A stretch of DNA of 44,890 nt from Oscillospiraceae bacterium (GTDB taxonomy: Bacteria; Bacillota; Clostridia; Oscillospirales; Ruminococcaceae). Within the stretch, counting starts at the first letter, position 1. The number at the start of each line of letters is the position of its first letter. Below are positions 1-7,596 of this stretch, one piece after another. The stretch is from assembly GCA_024684395.1 (NCBI GenBank), contig JAIKWY010000152.1, positions 1-44,890 on the forward strand, read 5' to 3'. Position numbers and translations under genes: made by a program. The notes under the pieces were generated by a model that saw only the letters and a program-made list of their open reading frames with translations, was not told the origin of the DNA and ran no database searches.

Positions 1-2630
1 GAGGCCTTGTCCAGCACCACGAACTGCCGTGTCGTGGGTTCAGCGGACGTAGTCAGGTCAGTCTCCGGGACAAATGACGGTCTGCCGTTTTTCCGGATCA
101 CAAGATAGCGTGCCTGGTCGGAGGAGGTGAATGCCAGATACCGTTCTCCGTCCACCTCGGTGACATGGTCGTCATCCGTCAGGAGACTGCCCTTTTTCAC
201 AAATGTCTCATCATCCGGGGGCGTTCCGTCACGGCCAAGTGTGTTCCAGCAGTTCAGACACGTTGAAATGAGCGAGGTGCCCGTATATTCGATGATGTCG
301 CCCCACTCCGCTTCCTCGATGACAGACCGGAACAGCGGGTCATCGCCTTTCAGGATATAGGTCGGGAGATTCGCACCGTTGTCCTCGAAGGAATAGCTGG
401 CGGCATCGCACGGGTATTCAAGGAGATAGAGCTCCCAGCCATATTTGTCCAGCACCACGTAATCCTGCGTGAAGGTCGAAGGCGCCGGGAGCGTCATGTT
501 CTCGGTCGGGTATTCCGTCGGCTCCGTCGCATCGGCGGCACGGGGGATATGGAAAACAATGGGGTAATAGTACGAGGTGTCGATATTCTTCAGACTTTCG
601 ATGTTATAGGATGCCTTTGCCGGCCGCGCATACCCCTTCGGGACGTGCGTCACCTCGATGACAGCCGGTCCGGTGAACTGGAACGATCCTATGAAGGGCG
701 TACCGTCCGTTACAAATACACCGCCCGGATAGCGCACAGTCACGCCGGTGAGCAGTTCATTTGTCGCTTCGTCAAAGACTCTGACCTTGATGTTGATGAT
801 CCTTTCGGGATGCTCGGGCTTGCCGTCCTCCCGCACGAAGGAGGGCTTGTCATATGCCTCTTTGCATACGACATAGCGGACAAGGTTGGAGGAGGTGAAG
901 ACCAGACGTGTTTCGCCGTTCCATTCGGTAACGTGATCCTCATCCGTCAGCAGGCTGCCGGTTTTGACGAATGTCTCATCATCCGGGGGGCTGTTGCCAC
1001 GGCTGAGGAAGTTCCAGCAGTCCAATTCCGTTGTGCAGAGCGACTTGCCGGTGTACTCGATGATGTCGCCCCACTCCGCCTGCTCGATGATGTCCTTGAA
1101 CAGCGGGTCATTGGCTTGCAGGATATAGGTCGGGAGCCCCGCACCGTTGTCCTCAAAGGCGCTGGTCGTGAGGTTGCACGGGTATTCAAGGAGATAGAGC
1201 ACCGACCCGATCTTGTCGAGCACTACATACTCATGCTGATAATACGTGGGCTCCGGGAGCGTCGGGGGCTCGGTCGGTTCAGGCTCACGGGGGATCCGGA
1301 ACGTCAGCTCCACATTCTCCAGCCCACAGACCTCATAGTGACCGGAACCGTAGTTGACCAGATCCGGATGCAAATACCCCTCCGGCACTTCACCAACGCT
1401 GAATCTGTAAGACCCATTGTAAAGCTCATAAGTCCCCTCGTAGGGAGCGCCAGAGCCGTCAGAGACCCAGTTCCCGATCCTGACACCCGCCAGCGGCTCC
1501 CCGGTCTCGGCATCAACGACCCAGATGCGGAACCTTGCGGTCGTGACCGGCTCTGTCCACGTTACACTTTCCTCCGTCGGGTCTGTTGGCATCTCGGTCA
1601 GTTCGTTCTCCGGAACAAACGACGGATAGTCATTCTCATTGGCAACAACGACATAGCGGCTGCCTTCCTTGGAAGTGAATACAAGATGTTTCTCTGAGTG
1701 CCATTCGGTGACATTGTCGGCATAGGCTTCTTCCCCCAGCAGATTGCCGACCCACTCGAAATGCCCCACATCTTCCGGATCTGAGGGCAGGATGAAGTAG
1801 TTCCAGCAGCTCATTTCCGTGACATCAAGACTGCCGCTCCAGAGCATGAGAATATCGCCGGTATCGGCTTGCTCGAACGTCTCTGCAAATACATCTTCAT
1901 TGTACAGGACGTAGGTCGGCAGGTTGGTGCCATTGCTGCTGAATTGCCAGTCCGTAGCCTCAAACGGGAACCGGATGAGGTAAAGGCAGCTTTCCGTCTT
2001 GTCGAGGACTACGTAGCGAGGGTGAACGAAGACTGGCGCATCTTCCTCCATTGTGATAGTCGCCGGTTCCGTCGGGTCAGTCAGCTCTGTGGCTTCGGTT
2101 GTGCGGCTCATCAGCTCCGGCAGGCAATCGGGGTACCCCGGCAGTTCGGTTGCTTCCGTTGGCTCAGGTATTTTCAGGCATGCAACAAGCGCCGCTGTGG
2201 CATCATCGTCGCCCTTGTACAGAAAGCAGCCGTTTTCGTCCTTCTGCACGGCGTCCCGCAAGGTCTTCGGCAGCACGCCGACCTCCTCGAATGAGCCGTC
2301 CTCCTCCATGATAAAATAGTTTGAATTCGGCGAGGGCAGATCGGTATAGCTGTAGCCGCCGGTATACAGCAGGATGTCCCCCACATCCCAGTCCGCAGAT
2401 GCGGCTGTATAGCGCCCCTCCCCGGTAGACCAGTCGCTGATCTCATAGCTGTTGTAGCCGTAGGGGTTGTTCTCGTCCTTTTTGAGATCAAAGAGAATGG
2501 CACGGTTGTCGTTTCTGTCGGCGACAAGGAAATACGTCCCCCCCGGCGTATCCGCCGCCGTCACCGGAACGGCTGGCACGGAGCAGAGCAGCATACTGAT
2601 GCTTGTAAGGATTGCGATCGTTCGTTTCAT
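1..2630 (-). CDS. Large secreted modular repeat protein (C-terminus beyond window)
   Basis: An open frame runs from an ATG at 2630 (RBS AAAGGAGGG just upstream) to the window edge without a stop: at least 876 residues, C-terminus missing. The N-terminus is a signal peptide of about 25 residues ending near VTAAD. The rest alternates two units. A unit of about 130 residues opens with Y-V-V-L-D-K and closes with P-S-F-V-x-E; copies lie at about 2021-1607, 1235-826 and 467-64, a divergent first copy follows the signal peptide, and a further copy begins at 30. Copies three and four are very similar (both contain AEWGDIIEYTG and PPDDETFVK). Two Cna-B/SpaA-like beta-sandwich stretches (for example VVDAETGEPLAGVRI) lie between them. 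Linkers are Thr/Pro/Glu-rich. It lies downstream of the ECF sigma/anti-sigma pair in the same orientation and may be its target. A surface adhesin or sensor is inference; a C-terminal anchor or dockerin would lie outside the window. Confidence 0.85.
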   Translation of the reverse strand, partial: MKRTIAILTSISMLLCSVPAVPVTAADTPGGTYFLVADRNDNRAILFDLKKDENNPYGYNSYEISDWSTGEGRYTAASADWDVGDILLYTGGYSYTDLPSPNSNYFIMEEDGSFEEVGVLPKTLRDAVQKDENGCFLYKGDDDATAALVACLKIPEPTEATELPGYPDCLPELMSRTTEATELTDPTEPATITMEEDAPVFVHPRYVVLDKTESCLYLIRFPFEATDWQFSSNGTNLPTYVLYNEDVFAETFEQADTGDILMLWSGSLDVTEMSCWNYFILPSDPEDVGHFEWVGNLLGEEAYADNVTEWHSEKHLVFTSKEGSRYVVVANENDYPSFVPENELTEMPTDPTEESVTWTEPVTTARFRIWVVDAETGEPLAGVRIGNWVSDGSGAPYEGTYELYNGSYRFSVGEVPEGYLHPDLVNYGSGHYEVCGLENVELTFRIPREPEPTEPPTLPEPTYYQHEYVVLDKIGSVLYLLEYPCNLTTSAFEDNGAGLPTYILQANDPLFKDIIEQAEWGDIIEYTGKSLCTTELDCWNFLSRGNSPPDDETFVKTGSLLTDEDHVTEWNGETRLVFTSSNLVRYVVCKEAYDKPSFVREDGKPEHPERIINIKVRVFDEATNELLTGVTVRYPGGVFVTDGTPFIGSFQFTGPAVIEVTHVPKGYARPAKASYNIESLKNIDTSYYYPIVFHIPRAADATEPTEYPTENMTLPAPSTFTQDYVVLDKYGWELYLLEYPCDAASYSFEDNGANLPTYILKGDDPLFRSVIEEAEWGDIIEYTGTSLISTCLNCWNTLGRDGTPPDDETFVKKGSLLTDDDHVTEVDGERYLAFTSSDQARYLVIRKNGRPSFVPETDLTTSAEPTTRQFVVLDKA

Positions 2631-2695
2631 AGGGATCCCTCCTTTGGATTGTTTTTATGATTCGCTTCCGATTAGAATGATCAGCTCCTTTTCCC

Positions 2696-2790
2696 CACCC
2701 CCAACCCCCTCCCCAGGGAGGGGGCTATCTTAGGAGGGGGCTCCGCCCCCTCCACCCGGCTCACCTGCGGTGAGGCGCTTTTAAGATGTT
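2696..2790. repeat. GC-rich intergenic palindromes
   Basis: The gap between the anti-sigma-like gene and the large secreted gene holds back-to-back inverted repeats: a C5TC4 / G3AG5-type palindrome at about 2706-2724 and GGAGGGGGC-TCC-GCCCCCTCC at 2733-2753, then a shorter CACC/GGTG hairpin near 2761-2775. They lack clear T-tracts, so they resemble a dispersed extragenic palindrome family more than simple terminators. Related elements occur elsewhere in the window. Confidence 0.6.
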
Positions 2791-2835
2791 AGTATTGCTT
2801 GACCCGCTTCGTACCAGAGTGATCCATTTTGGCTT

Positions 2836-4050
2836 TCAGACGGAAGTCCCGTCCGGATTCTTGCGGAAATTCGTCCGGATCTGGAGCAGCTCATCCGTGT
2901 TGTCGCCCGTGGCACAGAAGGTGTAGTACCCGTCATCCCAGAACAGCTTGTACGAGTCCTGATATTTGATCAGAATGGTCGCATTATAGCCTGAAACAGA
3001 CGAGACCTCGCCGTGCCAGGAGTCAACGATCTGGTAGACATCCCGCTGCATCTGCTTGACATAGCAGACATTGCCGGAGGGCATCGTGATGCGGTATTTC
3101 ATCGCACCGTCCTCCGTGTAGGGCGAGACATCGTCATTTGACAGGAAGGGCAGCACATACAGGATATACCGATCCGGCGAAGGCGTAGACTGCCCCGTAT
3201 AGGTCAGGCACAGCGTGCCCATGTTCCAGACCGCATGAAACCCGGGATAGGGATCCGCCCCTTCCGTCGGCTCATATGCTTCAGTCGGGTCTTCCAGCCA
3301 AGGATCAGTCTCCACCGTCGGCGGCGGGTCGTTGGCCGGCGGTTCGGTCGGGCTCTCGGTAGAGAGATCCCATGCCTCAGTGGGAGCCCACGCCTCGGTG
3401 GGGTCCTGCGGCTGTGTCGGGCGCTGTGTCGGCTTCTCAATGCACGGTTCCGTAGGGCTCTGGGTCACATTCTCCGTTGTCGGAACAGTTGCCCTCTGTG
3501 TCGGCTCGGCCGGATCCTTGGACGGAGCGCCGGTCGGCTTCTGTGTCGGCTGCACAGGGTCGGTGGTCTGCGCCGTGGCAGACTGGGTCGGTGCGGATGT
3601 GGACTCCTCCGGCGGTTCCGTCGGATCGGTCACAGGCTGCGGCGCATCGGTCGGCTCCTCCGGCATGGGATCCGTCTCACCCGGCACGATGACAACAGGC
3701 GTGGTCTCGCTGCCGGACGGCTCCGGGGCAGAGGTCTCCGTCTCACTGGCGGCTGTCTGCACATCCGTGGGTTCCTCCGGCGGGATGGGCTCGATGCGCC
3801 GGAGCTTCGCCCAGACGCCCGACACCATGCCGACTGTCAGGAGCAGACAGGCTGCCGCCGTGACTGCCCGGAAGACAGGGCTGTGGTAGATGGATGGTGC
3901 TGCTTTTTTCTGCGGAACAGCTTCCCCACGAGCCTTTGCAAGGCTTTTCTGGTAAAGCTCCTCCATGTTGAAAGGAGCAGCATAGTATTTGGCGAGCTCA
4001 CGCTCGGTCGCCTTATCCGGGTGCGAAAGCAATGTAGTGATATGTGGCAT
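2836..4050 (-). CDS. Membrane anti-sigma-like protein with Pro/Thr-rich stalk
   Basis: 404 residues. The start is taken at the ATG at 4050 because AAAGGAGG lies 8 nt before it; an ATG at 4068 overlaps the stop of the sigma gene but lacks a well-placed RBS. Residues 1-60 form a short charged cytoplasmic part, followed by one membrane segment (about 62-80, rich in A/L/V). Residues 90-270 are a low-complexity stalk of PTE/PTQ/PTD repeats, the extracellular spacer type. The last 135 residues form a folded domain ending in a Y-K-L-x-W-D-D-G-Y-Y pattern like DUF4367 domains found on anti-sigma factors. It is encoded 14 nt after the ECF sigma gene, so it most likely holds that sigma factor inactive until an external signal is sensed. 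The signal is unknown. In cellulosome producers comparable sensors (RsgI-like) recognise polysaccharides, but no carbohydrate-binding module is recognisable here. Confidence 0.75.
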   Translation of the reverse strand: MPHITTLLSHPDKATERELAKYYAAPFNMEELYQKSLAKARGEAVPQKKAAPSIYHSPVFRAVTAAACLLLTVGMVSGVWAKLRRIEPIPPEEPTDVQTAASETETSAPEPSGSETTPVVIVPGETDPMPEEPTDAPQPVTDPTEPPEESTSAPTQSATAQTTDPVQPTQKPTGAPSKDPAEPTQRATVPTTENVTQSPTEPCIEKPTQRPTQPQDPTEAWAPTEAWDLSTESPTEPPANDPPPTVETDPWLEDPTEAYEPTEGADPYPGFHAVWNMGTLCLTYTGQSTPSPDRYILYVLPFLSNDDVSPYTEDGAMKYRITMPSGNVCYVKQMQRDVYQIVDSWHGEVSSVSGYNATILIKYQDSYKLFWDDGYYTFCATGDNTDELLQIRTNFRKNPDGTSV

Positions 4051-4064
4051 ATGCTGACCTCCTT

Positions 4065-4613
4065 TCATCGGAATGTGATGTCCTCGCCGTCCAGCAGCTT
4101 TCGCAGCTTGGCTCTGGCACGGCTGAGGCGTGTTCGTACAGCGATGGGATGCAACCCGACCTGCTCCCCGATCTCCTTTGCAGTACAGCCATAGAAATAC
4201 TTGCCGATGACGATGCTCGCATCCGGCTCCCCGAGCGAACGGATGCAGGCAAGAAGCTGCTTCCGGAGTGCAGCCTCCTCATGATCCTGTTCGATGTCCT
4301 CCCCGGAGGCGATCTCCGGCAGGGGCTCCGCAGGCGGCGCTTCCTTTCTGGCAGAAAGGCGGCGGTAGGCGTCAACGCCCGTGCGGATGGCAAGTGTCCG
4401 GATATAGCTTTCGAGCTTGTCCTCGCCGATGCTGTCGTAGCTGCGGAACAGATCGGCAAACACATCGCTGACGGCTTCCTCCGCATCCTCATGGGTACCA
4501 ACATGGCGGATGCGGTTCCAGACTATGGTATAGACATAACTGCTGTATCGGGTGAAAAGCTCACGGAAGATCTCATCCTGTGAAGCCGTCAACGGCTCAC
4601 GGTTCAGATCCAT
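4065..4613 (-). CDS. ECF-type RNA polymerase sigma factor
   Basis: 182 residues from the ATG at 4613, preceded by AGAGGTGA; upstream in-frame ATGs lack an RBS and would extend the protein across its own promoter. The sigma-70 region 2 is visible at about residues 15-85 (YTIVWNRI, then EDAEEAVSDVFADLFRSYD and a SYIRTLAIRTGVDAYRR segment), followed by an acidic linker and region 4 (residues 120-175) with a helix-turn-helix CTAKEIGEQVGLHPIAVRTR followed by LSRARAKLRKLL. Length and layout are normal for the ECF subfamily. It is the first gene of a sigma / anti-sigma / secreted protein run. An ECF-like promoter directly upstream (4666-4692) suggests autoregulation. Confidence 0.9.
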   Translation of the reverse strand: MDLNREPLTASQDEIFRELFTRYSSYVYTIVWNRIRHVGTHEDAEEAVSDVFADLFRSYDSIGEDKLESYIRTLAIRTGVDAYRRLSARKEAPPAEPLPEIASGEDIEQDHEEAALRKQLLACIRSLGEPDASIVIGKYFYGCTAKEIGEQVGLHPIAVRTRLSRARAKLRKLLDGEDITFR

Positions 4614-4631
4614 AGTTTCACCTCTCGAAAA

Positions 4632-4649
4632 CAAAATTGCGCAATTTTG
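4632..4649. promoter_or_regulatory. Perfect 18-bp palindrome in the ECF sigma 5' leader
   Basis: CAAAATTGC-GCAATTTTG is a perfect uninterrupted palindrome between the ECF-like promoter and the RBS of the sigma gene, about 20 bp upstream of the start codon. It would lie just downstream of the transcription start and could be an operator for a dimeric regulator. No binding protein is identified. Confidence 0.4.
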
Positions 4650-4665
4650 GCTTTCACTCATATAT

Positions 4666-4692
4666 ATCGCAAAACGAGTGCGAAACGTTACA
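4666..4692 (-). promoter_or_regulatory. ECF-type promoter for the sigma/anti-sigma operon
   Basis: Read on the minus strand: TGTAAC (4692-4687), a 17-bp spacer, then CGAT (4669-4666). ECF promoters typically carry an AAC-containing -35 and a CG-starting -10. The same layout precedes the second ECF operon at 34370-34395, supporting autoregulation of both. Confidence 0.5.
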
Positions 4693-4739
4693 GGTATTTG
4701 AGATATTTCAAAAAAATTTTTCAGGGAGGCTCTCTGCAA

Positions 4740-4980
4740 ATCTTACCCGCTTTAGGGGGTCTGCCCCTAAAAACCCCGCTTATCATTCCGTGCAAAAATA
4801 AAAAGGGGTCGCAGGGCGCAGCCCCGCCCACCAGGAGCGCCCGGAGCGAAGCGAACGGGCTCTCCCATCGGCTTGAGGGGATTTTCCCCCTCATTACCTC
4901 TATTATACCAGCTTTTCCAGGCATATAGTTATAAATTCCAGGGATTATTTACAAAAAATTCACAAATAGGATAGTTCGGT
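4740..4980. other. Intergenic region with palindromes, no gene seen
   Basis: The divergent gap between the ECF operon and the phosphorylase holds TTTAGGGG-N5-CCCCTAAA (4751-4771), a GGGCGCAGCCC stretch near 4817, an imperfect palindrome near 4876-4896 and a minus-strand TATAAT-like hexamer near 4906 without a recognisable -35. No coding signal or RBS-supported ORF was found. Confidence 0.5.
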
Positions 4981-4994
4981 TTTGACAAAAGCCC

Positions 4995-5023
4995 TTGCAA
5001 AAAACAGCATTCTATGCTACAAT
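4995..5023 (+). promoter_or_regulatory. Vegetative promoter of the cellobiose phosphorylase gene
   Basis: TTGCAA (4995-5000), 17-bp spacer, TACAAT (5018-5023). A TTGACA also occurs at 4982-4987 but is 30 bp from the -10 and cannot pair with it. The predicted leader is about 70 nt with no evident operator. Confidence 0.7.
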
Positions 5024-5097
5024 GATAGTAAGGCTGTGTTTGCAGAAAAACTGCATCCCCGGCATCTGAATTACGTCCCGAAAAGGAGAATCATGTT

Positions 5098-7512
5098 ATG
5101 CAGTACGGCTATTTTGACCTTGCAAACAAGGAATATGTCATCACCCGCCCGGACACCCCGGCGCCGTGGGTCAACTACCTCGGCTCCCCGGCATACGGTG
5201 CGATCATTTCCAACAATGCCGCCGGCTACAGCTTCGTGCAGTCCGGTGCCAACGGCAGACATACACGCTTCCGCTTCAATTCCATGATGGCGCTCCCGGG
5301 CAGATATATCTATCTGCGTGATGCCGAGAACGGCGACTACTGGTCTGCTACCTGGCAGCCGGTCGGCAAGCCTCTCGACCAGTACAAGAGCGAGTGCCGC
5401 CACGGTACGGCATATTCCGTCATGACCTCCGAGTATGCAAAGATCGCCACCGAGACGACCTACTATGTACCGGACGGACAGACCTACGAGGTATGGCGTA
5501 TCAAGGTCACCAACCAGGACAGCAAGCCGAGAAAGCTCTCCACATTCGGCTTCATCGAGTTCACCAATGAGAACAACTACGAGCAGGATCAGGTCAACCT
5601 CCAGTATACCCTGTTCATCTCCCGCACCGAGCGCATCGGCAACAAGATCCTCCAGCACATCAACGAGCATTCCGGCAAGTGGGCGGACGGTTCCAACCAC
5701 AAGGAGCGCTTCTTCGGCGTGGCAGGTGCAGAGGTCGCTGACGGCTGCGGCAATTTCGACAACTTCATCGGCTCCTACCGCACCTACTCCAACCCGATCA
5801 TGGTAGAGCAGGGCAAGTGCGATGATTCCATGAACTTCAACAGCAACTCCTGCGGCGCACTCCGCTGCGAGCTGGAGCTTGCCCCCGGCGAGACCAAGGA
5901 GCTGATCTTCCTCCTCGGTCAGAAGAACGATGCCGAGTCCGATGAGATCCTCGCACGCTATGAGAAGCCCGGCGTTGTCGATGAGGAGCTCTCCGTCCTC
6001 AAGAATTACTGGCACAGCAAGCTCGCCAACTTCGAGGTCGAGACCCCCTCTCCGGAGTTCAACAACATGATGAACGTGTGGAACGCTTACCAGTGCTTCA
6101 TCACCTTCATCTGGTCGAGAGCAGCTTCCTTCGTATATTGCGGTCTCCGCAACGGCTACGGCTACCGTGACACCGTGCAGGACATCCAGGGCATCATCCA
6201 CCTTGATCCCGAGATGGCAGCCGAGAAGATCCGCTTCATGCTCTCCGCACAGGTATCCAACGGCGGCGGCCTGCCGCTGGTCAAGTTCGACCACAATGCC
6301 GGCCATGAGACCTGCCCGGACGAGAACGACGAACACAGTGTATATGCCAAGGAGACAGGCCATCCGTCCTATCGTGCGGATGATGCGCTCTGGCTGTTCC
6401 CGACCATCGTGAAGTACATCGGCGAGAGCGGCAACAAGGCGTTCCTCGACGAGGTCATCACCTATGCAGAAGAAGGCGGCGGCGAAGCCACAGTCTACGA
6501 GCACCTGAAGAAGGCGATCGAGTTCTCCCTGAACCGCATGGGCGACCACGACATGCCTGCCGGTCTGCACGCAGACTGGAACGACTGCCTGCGCCTCGGC
6601 AAGAAAGGCGAGTCCACCTTCGTAGCATTCCAGCTCTACTATGCGATGAGCGTCATCCGTGACATGGCAGCAGACAAGAACGATACCGACTATATCGCCT
6701 TCATCGACGGCGTACAGAAGAAGCTCGGTGACAGCCTGACCAAGTGCTGGGATGAGGATCGCTTCATCCGCGGCATCCGTGAGGACGGCGTGATCGTCGG
6801 TGCCAAGAAGGATCCCGAGGCAAATATGTGGCTCAACCCGCAGAGCTGGTCTGTCATCTCCCGCTTTGCGAATCAGGAGCAGGCAGATGCCGCAATGGAG
6901 AGCGTCTACACCATCCTGAACACCCCCTACGGCGCAAAGCTCCTCGAGCCGCCGTATCGTGAGCATTACTTCGACGGCGCACTGATGCAGGTATTCAACC
7001 TCGATACCAAGGAAAACGGCGGTATCTTCTCCCAGTCCCAGGGCTGGCTGATCCTCGCAGAGGGTCTGCTCGGTCACGGCGACAGAGCGTTCGGCTATTT
7101 CATGGAATCCTCTCCCGCCGCACTCAACGACAAGGCAGAGATCCGCTGCATGGAGCCATATGTACACGGTCAGTTCACCGAGTCCAAGGCATCCCCGTTC
7201 GCCGGCAGATCGCATGTACACTGGCTGACCGGTACCGCATCGACTGTCATGGTCGGCTGCACCGAGGGTATCTGCGGCATCCGTCCGGATGCTGACGGCA
7301 TCACCATCAGCCCGTCCATCCCGAGTGCATGGGACGGCTTCAAGATGAAGAAGAACTTCCGCGGCAAGACCCTGAACGTGACCGTCGAGAACCCGGCACA
7401 TGTCCAGAGCGGCGTGAAGTCCGTCACGGTCAACGGCAAGGCGATCGAAGGCGCCTACATCAAGGCAGCCGACCTTGCAGATACCAACGACATCGTCATC
7501 ACACTCGGCTAA
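5098..7512 (+). CDS. cbp: Cellobiose phosphorylase (GH94)
   Basis: 804 residues, close to the roughly 810 usual for the family. It performs reversible phosphorolysis of cellobiose to alpha-D-glucose-1-phosphate and D-glucose in the cytoplasm, saving ATP compared with hydrolysis. The N-terminus MQYGYFDLANKEYVITRP is characteristic of cellobiose (rather than chitobiose) phosphorylases. The C-terminal (alpha/alpha)6 barrel carries HADWNDCL at about residues 491-498, containing the family's catalytic Asp. There is no signal peptide, which fits an internal enzyme. The start is supported by AAAGGAG 9-10 nt upstream. It is monocistronic, with its own promoter (4995-5023) and a strong terminator (7523-7554). 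It would consume cellobiose released by secreted glucanases; a transporter for it is not in the window. Confidence 0.95.
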   Translation: MQYGYFDLANKEYVITRPDTPAPWVNYLGSPAYGAIISNNAAGYSFVQSGANGRHTRFRFNSMMALPGRYIYLRDAENGDYWSATWQPVGKPLDQYKSECRHGTAYSVMTSEYAKIATETTYYVPDGQTYEVWRIKVTNQDSKPRKLSTFGFIEFTNENNYEQDQVNLQYTLFISRTERIGNKILQHINEHSGKWADGSNHKERFFGVAGAEVADGCGNFDNFIGSYRTYSNPIMVEQGKCDDSMNFNSNSCGALRCELELAPGETKELIFLLGQKNDAESDEILARYEKPGVVDEELSVLKNYWHSKLANFEVETPSPEFNNMMNVWNAYQCFITFIWSRAASFVYCGLRNGYGYRDTVQDIQGIIHLDPEMAAEKIRFMLSAQVSNGGGLPLVKFDHNAGHETCPDENDEHSVYAKETGHPSYRADDALWLFPTIVKYIGESGNKAFLDEVITYAEEGGGEATVYEHLKKAIEFSLNRMGDHDMPAGLHADWNDCLRLGKKGESTFVAFQLYYAMSVIRDMAADKNDTDYIAFIDGVQKKLGDSLTKCWDEDRFIRGIREDGVIVGAKKDPEANMWLNPQSWSVISRFANQEQADAAMESVYTILNTPYGAKLLEPPYREHYFDGALMQVFNLDTKENGGIFSQSQGWLILAEGLLGHGDRAFGYFMESSPAALNDKAEIRCMEPYVHGQFTESKASPFAGRSHVHWLTGTASTVMVGCTEGICGIRPDADGITISPSIPSAWDGFKMKKNFRGKTLNVTVENPAHVQSGVKSVTVNGKAIEGAYIKAADLADTNDIVITLG

Positions 7513-7522
7513 GCATAAGATC

Positions 7523-7554
7523 AGCCCCCTCTCGCCTGAGAGGGGGCTTTTTTA
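7523..7554 (+). terminator. Rho-independent terminator after the phosphorylase gene
   Basis: AGCCCCCTCTC-GCCT-GAGAGGGGGCT followed by a T-run, 11 nt after the stop codon: a perfect 11-bp stem. Confidence 0.9.
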
Positions 7555-7562
7555 GGCAACAA

Positions 7563-7590
7563 TAAGCCCCTGCCGTTACAGCAGGGGCTT
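7563..7590 (-). terminator. Terminator-like hairpin after ftsH
   Basis: AAGCCCCTGC-N8-GCAGGGGCTT lies 7 nt beyond the ftsH stop on the minus strand, followed by a modest T-rich stretch. It faces the phosphorylase terminator, so the two convergent genes are well separated. Confidence 0.7.
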
Positions 7591-7596
7591 GATCGT

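Noticed and set aside
549-1697. 382-codon plus-strand frame near the left edge
   Set aside because: It opposes the large secreted protein, whose minus-strand frame has a signal peptide, RBS and internal repeats; the plus frame has none.
4982-4987. TTGACA upstream of the phosphorylase gene as its -35 box
   Set aside because: It lies 30 bp from the TACAAT -10; the TTGCAA at 4995 has the correct 17-bp spacing.
5071-7401. 776-codon open frame opposite the cellobiose phosphorylase gene
   Set aside because: It mirrors the codon pattern of a certain GH94 gene on the other strand, has no RBS, and the translated sequence shows no domain. Long antisense frames are common in GC-rich DNA.
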